A stretch of 64,000 bases of DNA, taken from Duganella sp. CF402 (GTDB lineage Bacteria; Pseudomonadota; Gammaproteobacteria; Burkholderiales; Burkholderiaceae_D). A program made the position numbers and the translations under genes. Each line of letters begins with the position of its first letter. Positions within the stretch are counted from its first letter, which is position 1. The notes below the pieces were generated by a model, which saw only the letters and a program-made list of their open reading frames with translations, was not told the origin of the DNA and searched no databases. The stretch spans positions 2,772,262 to 2,836,261 of the forward strand of contig NZ_FOBG01000001.1 of assembly GCF_900109645.1 (NCBI RefSeq), read 5' to 3'. Positions 8,376-16,600 of this stretch are shown here, piece after piece.

Positions 8376-9842
8376 TTAAGCGAACAGTCCTTGCAGATAC
8401 CAGCGCGGTTCCTTGTCCCCTCGCTCCTTGAACAGCCAGTAGTGGGCGTGGTCTTCGCCTTGCGCCATGAAGTAGTCGCGGGTTTGCATCTCGCCCCACC
8501 AGCCGGCCTCGATGCGCTCGCCAGTGGAGCGGATCCGCAGCGGCGAGCCGTAGTACGGACGGTGGTCGCGCATCAGCAGCGGGATCGGCTTGGCCAGCAG
8601 CCAGGCCGGACGCGGCAGGCTGCCCATGTCCGGCGGCAGCTGGGCGCGCGCTTCGGCCGGGCGGACTTTGGTCTGGATGCTGATCCAGCTGTTGGCATGC
8701 TCGGGCCGGTAGTCGGCGCGCGGCACGGCTTGCAGCACGTTGTCCGCGCCGAGCCGTGCGGCCAGCAGTTCGAGCAGGCGTTGCCAGTCTTCCTTGCTGC
8801 CGCCCGGCTCGGGAAATAATGAATCGCTGAGCGGCGCCATCGGCTGCACTTGCGGCGCCTCGAGGCGCAGGCCGATCACCGGCGCGTCCAGCGTTTGCTT
8901 GGCGAGGCGCTCCTTCAGCAGCCGCACCAGGTGGCTGTCTTGCCAGGTGGGCTCGGCCAGCACGACTTCAATCACGGTGGGCGGCCCGGCGGTGCGGCCG
9001 CGCTCATGTTCCAACAGCAGGCGGATGCGCTCGACCGCCAGCTGGTGCGCGCTCAGCCATCCAGTCAGTTGCAGCAGCAGGCGATGGGCGCCGAACAGCA
9101 GCGCTTCGGCATTTTCCACGCGGTCGAACAATTCCATTTTGGCGTGGAAGCTGGCGGGGGCGGCCAGCCATTCATGCAGCTCGGGACGGGTGCCGTGGGC
9201 GTCGTCCAGCATGTCCAGCAAGGCGCGGCCGCAGCGGCGCTGCAAGCCGGGGCGCGGCAGGCGATACAAGTCGCCCAGGGTCATGCAGCCGACGCCTTCC
9301 AGCCAGCTCAGGTAGGGCCGCGCCGGCGGCAGCAGGTCGACCGGCAGCGCCTCGAGGCGGCGTTCCAGCGAGGCCATCTTCAAGGCGCGGCCGCTGTTGC
9401 TGCGCGCCAGCAGCCAGGCGCCGCGTGCCGTGGGGGCACAACTGAGCCAGCCGGTGAAGCCCAGCGCGCGCACGCTGTCGGCCACCTTGCGGCACAAGGC
9501 GCGGATACCGCCGAACAGGCGCAGGCTGGCGCCCACGTCCAGCAGCAGCGTGGCCTCCTCCGCTTGCGCCAGTTGCGGCGTGAACTGCAACAGCGCCATT
9601 GCCACCGCTTGCAATGCTTCCTGCTCGAGCGGCAAGGCGCGCTGCTGGAACTGCGACTGCGGCGCCAGCATGATGGCGCCGCCGCGCCGCAAGCCCAAAT
9701 GCACGCCGGCGCCGTGGGCCGCATCGGACATGGCGATCACCCGCTCCTGCTCCAGCACTACCGTGCAGTTATCCTCCGACCAGCGCGGGCAGAATACTTC
9801 GAGCGGGAGCCGTGGCAGGTGTAGTGCTATCCAGAGGCGCAT
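8376..9842 (-). CDS. imuB: ImuB, inactive Y-family polymerase-like protein of SOS mutagenesis
   Basis: Translesion-synthesis accessory factor of 488 aa. It begins MRLWIALHLPRLPLEVF, the usual ImuB N-terminus, and follows the Y-family fold (fingers/palm, then a helix-hairpin-helix segment near LEGVGCMTLGDLYRLPRPG). In this family the polymerase acidic residues are lost, and the protein bridges the beta clamp, ImuA and DnaE2. It overlaps the end of imuA by 74 bases. Expression should follow the LexA box upstream of imuA. No dnaE2 gene is next to it in this window. Confidence 0.93.
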   Translation of the reverse strand: MRLWIALHLPRLPLEVFCPRWSEDNCTVVLEQERVIAMSDAAHGAGVHLGLRRGGAIMLAPQSQFQQRALPLEQEALQAVAMALLQFTPQLAQAEEATLLLDVGASLRLFGGIRALCRKVADSVRALGFTGWLSCAPTARGAWLLARSNSGRALKMASLERRLEALPVDLLPPARPYLSWLEGVGCMTLGDLYRLPRPGLQRRCGRALLDMLDDAHGTRPELHEWLAAPASFHAKMELFDRVENAEALLFGAHRLLLQLTGWLSAHQLAVERIRLLLEHERGRTAGPPTVIEVVLAEPTWQDSHLVRLLKERLAKQTLDAPVIGLRLEAPQVQPMAPLSDSLFPEPGGSKEDWQRLLELLAARLGADNVLQAVPRADYRPEHANSWISIQTKVRPAEARAQLPPDMGSLPRPAWLLAKPIPLLMRDHRPYYGSPLRIRSTGERIEAGWWGEMQTRDYFMAQGEDHAHYWLFKERGDKEPRWYLQGLFA

Positions 9843-10464
9843 GACGTTGCAACAAAGAAGGCGTTAAGGGTAAAAACAAGGGCGTGTCGCGCTGCGGTCC
9901 TCGTCGCTTCACAAAGCCGATATCGATGCCGCCGGCCGCCGGCTTCAGCGACAGCCGCAACGGCGCGGGCGAGGCCTCCTGCGCCGCCGCCAGCGGCCGC
10001 AGCATGCAGAACAAGGTCTCGCCGCTTTGCGCCGCCAGATGCAGGCGGCGCAGCGTTTCGCCGCGCGCATGCTGTTGCCACAGCAGCAGCGCACCGCAAC
10101 AGCCGCTGCGCAGGATTTGCTCGGCGGCCCACAGCGCATCGCTGGCCCTGGCGCCGCTGCGCACCCACAGCAGCTGCGACGGTTCGATGCCCAGGGCCGC
10201 CAGCGCCAGCGCTTGCGGCGCGTGCGGCGGTTGCAGCAGCACGATGGGCCGCTGGTCCAGCGCGGCCAGCACCGGCTGCAACAGGCGCAACTCGCCGATG
10301 CCGTGCTGCTGCACCAGCAGATCAATCAGCGTGCCGACCGGCCAGCCGCCGCCGGGCAGCTGCGCGGACAAGGCGGCGAAGCCTGTGTCCAGGCAGCGCG
10401 TGGCGCTTTGCGCGAGCTGGTCTGCCCGCCACAGGGACGGGTGCACGGTTTCCGGGAGAGTCAT
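9769..10464 (-). CDS. imuA: ImuA, translesion DNA synthesis-associated protein
   Basis: RecA/SulA-like partner of ImuB, 231 aa. The start is taken at the ATG at 10464 (MTLPETVHPSLWRADQL); an in-frame TTG 15 bases upstream would read through the promoter region. The segment PGGGWPVGTLIDLLVQQHGIGEL matches the RecA-like core typical of ImuA, and the basic, Pro-rich tail is also typical. It is transcribed leftward from a promoter that overlaps a LexA operator and is coupled to imuB. Confidence 0.92.
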   Translation of the reverse strand: MTLPETVHPSLWRADQLAQSATRCLDTGFAALSAQLPGGGWPVGTLIDLLVQQHGIGELRLLQPVLAALDQRPIVLLQPPHAPQALALAALGIEPSQLLWVRSGARASDALWAAEQILRSGCCGALLLWQQHARGETLRRLHLAAQSGETLFCMLRPLAAAQEASPAPLRLSLKPAAGGIDIGFVKRRGPQRDTPLFLPLTPSLLQRHAPLDSTTPATAPARSILPALVGG

Positions 10465-10480
10465 GGCATTGTATCGCAAA

Positions 10481-10500
10481 TACTGTATAAATACACAGTA
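10481..10500. promoter_or_regulatory. LexA (SOS) box between imuA and the antiporter-like gene
   Basis: TACTGTATAAATACACAGTA matches the CTG-N10-CAG LexA consensus and the longer TACTGT...ACAGTA palindrome. It ends 17 bases before the imuA ATG. On the other strand its TATAAA could serve as the -10 box for the rightward gene at 10579, so one operator may control both directions. Confidence 0.9.
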
Positions 10501-10578
10501 CTCTTTGCACCGTTATTTGGCAAGGCTTATTCGTGTTTGCTGTACCATGCCATCAGAGCAATTATCAAAGGACATACT

Positions 10579-11844
10579 TTGCAAACCATACAACTGGTCG
10601 GCGCCATCCTGTTCGGACTGGCGCTGCTGCACACTTTCGCCGCCAAATCGTTCGAGGTGCTGTCGCACCGCCATCCGCGTCATGCCGGGCTGTTCCACCT
10701 GCTGGGTGAGGTCGAGGTGGTGTTCGGCTTCTGGGCCTTTGTGCTGATAATTGCGATGGCCCTGCTCAACGGCGGCCAGGCCGCGATTGCCTATGCCGAA
10801 TCGCGCCAGTACACCGAACCCTTGTTCGTGTTCGTGGTGATGGTGGTGGCAGCGTCGCGGCCGGTGCTGGATATCATGCAGCGCGTGCTGCTGGCACTGG
10901 CGAAGCTGATGCCGGTGTCGAGCGAACTGGCGCTGGTGTGGTTCGGCATGGCGCTGGTGCCACTGGCCGGCTCGCTGATTACCGAGCCAGCCGCCATGAC
11001 GCTCGCCGCGCTGATGCTTGCGCCGCTGATTTTCCGCGACGGCATGCCGGAATGGCTGAAGTATGCGGCGCTGGGCGTGCTGTTCGTGAACATCTCGATC
11101 GGCGGCCTGCTGACCGCCTACGCCGCGCCGCCGGTGCTGATGGTGGCCGCCACCTGGAATTGGGACAGCGCCTTCATGGCGTCGCAGTTCGGCTGGAAGG
11201 CCACGCTGGCGGTGCTGGTCAACGCGACGGCGATCAGTTTCGTGCTGCGCAAGCACCTGCGTGCGGCGGCCGATGCGGGCGTTGGCGCGAACAATGCGCC
11301 GGCGGCGGCGCCTGTGCCACTGATGGTCACGCTGATCCATCTTGGCTTCCTGGCGGCAGTGGTGGTGCTGGGCCATCACCCGGTGCTGTTCCTCGGCGTG
11401 TTCATGCTGTTCCTCGGATTCACCACGGCCTACCAGCGCTACCAGAATCCGCTGATCATCAAGGAAGGCCTGCTGGTGGGCTTCTTCCTGGCCGGGCTGG
11501 TGGTGCTGGGCGGGATGCAGCAATGGTGGCTGCAGCCGATCGTGGAAAGCCTGTCGCCGCTGGCGCTGTTCTTCGGCGCGATGAGCCTGACCGCGATCAC
11601 CGACAACGCCGCCCTCACCTATCTCGGCTCGCTGATCGACGGCATGTCGGCCCATGCGCAATACATGCTGATGGCCGGCGCGGTAACCGGCGGCGGCCTG
11701 ACCGTCATCGCCAACGCGCCCAACCCGGCGGGGGTCGCGCTACTGCGGCGCGGCTTCCACGACCAATCCATCGGCACCGTAGGCCTGCTGGCCGGCGCCC
11801 TGGCCCCTACCGCCTTAGCAGCGCTGGCGTTCCTGCTGCTCTGA
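10579..11844 (+). CDS. Putative Na+/H+ antiporter family membrane protein
   Basis: Integral inner-membrane protein of 421 aa with about 11-12 hydrophobic helices. It carries conserved-looking segments such as SLITEPAAMTLAALMLAPLIF and SLTAITDNAALTYLGSLIDG, which are typical of the putative Na+/H+ antiporter (Na_H_antiport_3-like) family. No transport experiment can be inferred. The start is set at a TTG (10579) because AAAGGA lies six bases upstream and the hydrophobic N-terminus (LVGAILFGLALLHTFAAKSF) begins there. No in-frame ATG is available close by. It is divergent from imuA and may share its LexA box. Confidence 0.82.
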   Translation: MQTIQLVGAILFGLALLHTFAAKSFEVLSHRHPRHAGLFHLLGEVEVVFGFWAFVLIIAMALLNGGQAAIAYAESRQYTEPLFVFVVMVVAASRPVLDIMQRVLLALAKLMPVSSELALVWFGMALVPLAGSLITEPAAMTLAALMLAPLIFRDGMPEWLKYAALGVLFVNISIGGLLTAYAAPPVLMVAATWNWDSAFMASQFGWKATLAVLVNATAISFVLRKHLRAAADAGVGANNAPAAAPVPLMVTLIHLGFLAAVVVLGHHPVLFLGVFMLFLGFTTAYQRYQNPLIIKEGLLVGFFLAGLVVLGGMQQWWLQPIVESLSPLALFFGAMSLTAITDNAALTYLGSLIDGMSAHAQYMLMAGAVTGGGLTVIANAPNPAGVALLRRGFHDQSIGTVGLLAGALAPTALAALAFLLL

Positions 11845-11846
11845 AA

Positions 11847-12269
11847 TTACGCTTGCGGCGCTTCGTTGGCCTCAAACAGGCGCGTTATCACGGCTTTCTG
11901 CTGCGCGCGGCAGGTGTCGGCCAGTATCCATTGCTCGCTGCCCGGAAAACGCAGCCATACGGCTTTCCAGGCGTTGCGGTTGCCGCTGCGGATTTCGCTG
12001 CCCTGAACCACGGCGAAATACGACGTGCGGCCGAAGCTGGCGCGCAGCCGAGTGCCTTCCGGCAGGAAGACTTGCTTCCATTGATAGCCGGCGTCGATCA
12101 CGGCGTCCCGCTGCGCCTGCGCCGCAGGCTGCGGATTCATGTAGGCACGGATGGCGTCGCAAATCGGGGCTTCCATCTCCAGGCCGCACCAGTGCACCCC
12201 GATAAAGGCGCCAAATTCCTCCATCAACTCATTCGGCAAACGGTAGGGAAAGCTGAAAGTACCCATCAT
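11847..12269 (-). CDS. Conserved hypothetical protein, about 140 aa
   Basis: Soluble protein without signal peptide, rich in Trp and Arg (ending FEANEAPQA), and with no domain I can name. The start is placed at the ATG at 12269 (MMGTFSFPYRL), five bases after a CGGAGA ribosome-binding site; the longer form from 12290 would include that site. The gene is convergent with the antiporter gene (2-base gap). Upstream lies the unusual palindromic TTACTAA repeat region. Confidence 0.6.
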   Translation of the reverse strand: MMGTFSFPYRLPNELMEEFGAFIGVHWCGLEMEAPICDAIRAYMNPQPAAQAQRDAVIDAGYQWKQVFLPEGTRLRASFGRTSYFAVVQGSEIRSGNRNAWKAVWLRFPGSEQWILADTCRAQQKAVITRLFEANEAPQA

Positions 12270-12291
12270 GGGGTCTCCGAAAAAAGGCATT

Positions 12292-12430
12292 TTACTAAGC
12301 GCTACTAATTCCGACTAAGCGTTACTAAAGCGCGCTATTTTTTACTAAAATATTAGAGTAGCCATATGCGCTTTTAGTTCGGAATATCGGCGATTAGTAA
12401 TGCTTAGTACGGAATAGGAAATTTTAGTAA
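12292..12430. repeat. Imperfect inverted repeat built of TTACTAA-like units
   Basis: AT-rich island in GC-rich DNA. TACTAA-type words occur at about 12293, 12303, 12322 and 12342, with ACTAA at 12313. The reverse complement TTAGTA occurs at 12394, 12404 and 12424. The left arm TTCCGACTAAGCGTTACTAA is mirrored by the right arm, read in reverse as TTCCGTACTAAGCATTACTAA with two small differences. The symmetry centre is near 12360. It lies in the 200-bp space between two leftward genes. It could be a remnant of a small mobile element or an operator array. Confidence 0.7.
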
Positions 12431-12487
12431 AACGCCGAAAAAAAAGACCCCACCCTATATATCCTTGCGCGTCACGTCGCCGTATCA

Positions 12488-13588
12488 TCAGGTACGCAGG
12501 TGGCGGGCAAAAAACTCCAGCATCATTTTGCTGGCGTTCGGTCCTGCCTTGGCGTTGAAGGCCAGTGCCGGATCGCCGCCGCTCCAGGCGTGTTCCAGTT
12601 GGTCGACCAGGATGGCGCGCAGCATGAGTTTTCGGCCGACGTAGAAGTCGTGCATGCGGCTGCGTGGTTTGTCGGTGATCTTGGGCGGGCCTGCGAGGCG
12701 GTTGAGCAGCAGGCTTTGGCGCATCAACTGCGCCTGGTTGATGGGGCGGACTACGGTGTCGCTCTGGCCTTGTATCAGGATGGCAGGCATGCCGGGGAAC
12801 TGTGTTGGCTGTTGCAGGATGTCGTGGGCGATGCTGTCGGTGCGCAGGCCAGCGCCGTGTTGCATGATGCCGATGCCGCTCAGGGTGCTATGGGCGGCGC
12901 CGAACACGGGACCGGAGTGGAGGCCCATTGCGGCGAACAGATCTGGATGGTTCAGCGCCAGGATGTTGGCCATACCGGCGCCAGCGGAGATGCCGGCGAC
13001 GTAGATGCGGCGGCGGTCGATGGGATATTGCGTCAGCACTTTGTGGATCATGCTGATGATGGTGGGGACATCGCCGCCGCCGGCTTGGGTGGCGCGGTCG
13101 AACCATTTCCAGCAGCGTTGGGCGTGGTGGCTGGTGAGTTGCTGCGGGTAGAGGACTGCGTAGCCGGCTTTTTCGGCGTGCAGGTTCATGCGCGTACCTT
13201 GGGCGAATTGCGTGGCGCTTTGGTGACAGCCGTGCAGCATGACGATCAGGCCTTCGGGCGGTGTAAGGCGGTCCGGCAGGTAGAGCCAGTAGCGCATCTG
13301 CTGCCCGGCTGCGGTAGGGACGTGGGCGGATAGCCATTTACCCGGCGCGATGGCGGATGACGCGGACGACAACGTGCGCGGCTTGGCGGCGCGGATAAGC
13401 GGCATGGCGCCCGGGCGCGCAGCGGAGGCGCGCGTGGCCGGCGCAGCACCGGCGCCTGTGGCGCGGGGCTTGGCGGCGGCGCGTTTGCGCTTTGGCTTGG
13501 CTGGCGCGGTGGCGACGGCGATGAGTTTCGCTGTGCTCTTGCCGGCGCGGATCAGGCTTCGCAGCAGCTTGCCGGTGTTGACTTTCAT
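12488..13588 (-). CDS. PHB depolymerase/esterase family protein
   Basis: Alpha/beta-fold esterase of 366 aa of the type acting on poly-3-hydroxybutyrate or feruloyl esters. A basic, Ala/Lys-rich N-terminus (about 1-70) has no clear signal peptide. The catalytic domain starts near YWLYLPDRL with VMLHGCHQSATQFA, the nucleophile motif GISAGAGMAN, an Asp region (QGQSDTVVRP) and a His region (EHAWSGGD). The start is the ATG at 13588 because AGGAGG lies eight bases before it; the in-frame TTG further up is inside that site. An intracellular or secreted location cannot be decided. Confidence 0.85.
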   Translation of the reverse strand: MKVNTGKLLRSLIRAGKSTAKLIAVATAPAKPKRKRAAAKPRATGAGAAPATRASAARPGAMPLIRAAKPRTLSSASSAIAPGKWLSAHVPTAAGQQMRYWLYLPDRLTPPEGLIVMLHGCHQSATQFAQGTRMNLHAEKAGYAVLYPQQLTSHHAQRCWKWFDRATQAGGGDVPTIISMIHKVLTQYPIDRRRIYVAGISAGAGMANILALNHPDLFAAMGLHSGPVFGAAHSTLSGIGIMQHGAGLRTDSIAHDILQQPTQFPGMPAILIQGQSDTVVRPINQAQLMRQSLLLNRLAGPPKITDKPRSRMHDFYVGRKLMLRAILVDQLEHAWSGGDPALAFNAKAGPNASKMMLEFFARHLRT

Positions 13589-13654
13589 TGCAACGTCCTC
13601 CTGTTGCAAATTAGTCTACCGAAAAGCTGCTGCGTGCAGCGTACGGCAGCGCGC

Positions 13655-16600
13655 TTAGCGCTGCATCGACTCCCATACTTTGAGCAAGCGCTTGGCCGAT
13701 ACCGGCATCGGCGTGCGCAGCTCCTGTGCGAACAGGGACACGCGCAGTTCTTCCAGCATCCAGCGGAATTCCACCATTTTCGGATCGGTGTTTTTGCCGG
13801 CCGATTTATCGCGGTTCGCGCGCTGCCACGCCGCTGCGGCTTGCTGCCACTCGGACATCAGTTTGGTGTCGCGCGCCGGATCGCCACGCAGTTTTTCGAT
13901 GCGGACGTTCATCGCCTTCAGGTAGCGCGGGAAGTGTGCCAGCTGGCTGTACTCGTTCTCTTGCAGGAAGCGTTTGTGGACCAGGCCTTGCAACTGCTGT
14001 TGCATGTCTTGCGCCGCTTGCTGCGACAGGCCTTGCAGGCGTTTCGGCAAGCCGTGGAATTCGGTCAGCACTTGCGACAGCAGGCGCGCGATCTCGTTCA
14101 CCAGCAGCACCAGGCGCGATTTGCCTTCGTCCTTGCGCTTGGCGAAGCTGGCGGCGTCGATCGGCAGCGGGTCCTGCAGGCAGGCGATATCCAGCGCTTT
14201 GTTGATGATCTGCTCGCGCAGTTCTTCCTGCGTGCCCATGCTCATGAACTGCATGCCCATTTGCTGCAGGTTGGGGATGCTCTTTTCGATGAACTTGATC
14301 TGGTCTTTCATCTGCAGGGCAAACAGGCGGCGCAGGCCCACCCGGTGCGTGCGCGCGGCAACCGTTGGATCGTCGAAGACTTCGAGGTCGCAGTGCGTGC
14401 CTTTGTCAACCAGTGCCGGGAAGCCGATCAGCGTGAGTTTGCCTTGGGCGATTTCCAGCAGTTCGGGCAGTTCGCCGAAGGTCCAGGAGGTCAGGTTGGT
14501 CAGGGTGATGTTGTTGGTCGCAGGCGGCGCCACTTCAGCATGGGCACCGGCCTTCGCCGGTGCGACGGTGCTCTTCGTCGGAGCGACGTTGCTCTTGGCC
14601 GGAACGACGGCGCGGGCGGCGACGGTCGATTGCGGGCCGGAGGCTTCGGCCATCTTCTGGAAGCTCTCGCGCGCTTGCGTGCCGTATTCGGCTTGCAGCG
14701 TCGCCAGGTTACGGCCCATGTCCAACTGGCGGCCATGCTCGTCGATCACTTTGAAGTTCATGAAGTGGTGCGCGGGCAACGTTTCCGGCTTGAAGTCGGT
14801 GGTCAGCGGCGTAATCGTAATCTGCTTGCGGATGTCGGCGATGATGGCGTCAATCAGCTCGCCACGGCCGAAGGCGTGCGCCTCCTCCACGCGCTCGCAG
14901 AACTTGGCCGCGTACTCCGGCAGCGGCACGCAGTGGCGGCGCAGTTTCTGCGGCAGGGACTTCAGCAGCAGGTGCACCTTCTCCTTCAACATGCCCGGCA
15001 CCAGCCATTCGCAGCGTTCACGCGACAGCTGGTTCAGCGCATACAGCGGCACCGCCAGCGTCACGCCATCGCGCACGCTGCCCGGCTCGAAGTGGTAAGT
15101 CAGCGCCAGCTCAAGGCCGGCCGCGTTCATCTTCTTCGGGAACAGGTCGGTGGTGACGCCGGCCGCCTCGTGGCGCATCAGTTCATCGCGGTTCAGGAAC
15201 AGCAGCTTCGGTTCCTTGGCCGTGACGTCCTTGTGCCACTTCTCGAAGCCAGCGCCATTGACCACGTCCGCCGGAATCAGCTTGTCGTAGAAGGCCGCGA
15301 TCAATTCATCGTCCACCAGCACGTCCTGACGGCGCGACTTGTGCTCGAGGTTCTCAATCTCTTTTACCAGCTTGTGGTTGTGCGCGAAGAACGGTGCACG
15401 CGTCTCATAATCGCCGCCAACCAGCGCATCGCGAATGAAAATCTCGCGCGCTTCGGCAGGATTGAACAAGCCGTAGTTGATGCGGCGCTGGCTGTACACC
15501 ACCAGCCCGTACAAGGTCGCACGTTCCGAGGCCGTCACCTGCGCCGAGCGTTTTTCCCAGCGCGGCTCGCCCCACGATTTCTTCAGCAGGTGGCCGCCGA
15601 CCTTTTCCAACCACTCCGGCTGGATCTGCGCGATGCAGCGCGCGTAGAGGCGCGTGGTGTCGACCAGCTCCGCCGCCATCACCCACTTGCCCGGCTTTTT
15701 GCTCAGGTAGGAACCCGGCCAGATATTGAACTTGATGCCGCGCGCGCCGAGGAAGCCCGGATCGTCTTCCTGCTTGAAGCCGACGTTGCCCAACAATCCA
15801 GTCAACAGCGCCATGTGCAGGTTTTCATAGGTGGCCGGCGTTTCGTTCAGGCGCCAGCCCTGCTCCTTGACGATGGTGAGCAGTTGCGAGTGCACGTCGC
15901 GCCATTCGCGCAGGCGCAGTTGCGACAGGAAGTTAGTGCGGCAGTTGTCCTGCAGCTGGCGATTGGTCTTCTTGTGCTCAATCGCGTTTTCGAACCACTT
16001 CCAGATCTTGATGTAGCTGAGGAATTCGGACTTCTCGTCGGCGAACTTCTTGTGCGCCTCGTCGGCCGCCTGCTGGTGTTCCAGCGGACGGTCGCGCGGA
16101 TCCTGCACCGACAGCGCCGAGGCGATGATCAGCACCTCGTTCAGGCAGACGTTGTCCAGCGCCGCCAGGATCATGCGGCCGACGCGCGGATCGAGCGGCA
16201 ACTTGGCCAGCTTCTTGCCCAGTGGCGTGATCTGGTTGTACTCATCGACCGCGCCCAGTTCCTGCAGCAGCTGGTAGCCGTCCGCGATCGCGCGCGCCAG
16301 CGGCGGCTCGATGAAGGGGAAGGTCTCCACATCGGCCAGATGCAGGGTCTTCATGCGCAGGATGACGGAGGCCAGCGAGGAACGCAGGATTTCCGGCTCG
16401 GTGAATTTCGGACGCAGGTTGAAATCCTGCTCGTCGTACAGGCGGATGCACACGCCGTCGGCGACGCGGCCGCAGCGGCCGGCGCGCTGGTTGGCGGCCG
16501 ATTGCGCGATCGGTTCGATCTGCAGCTGCTCTACCTTGTTGCGGTAGCTGTAGCGCTTGACGCGCGCCAGGCCGGCGTCCACCACGTAGCGGATGCCGGG

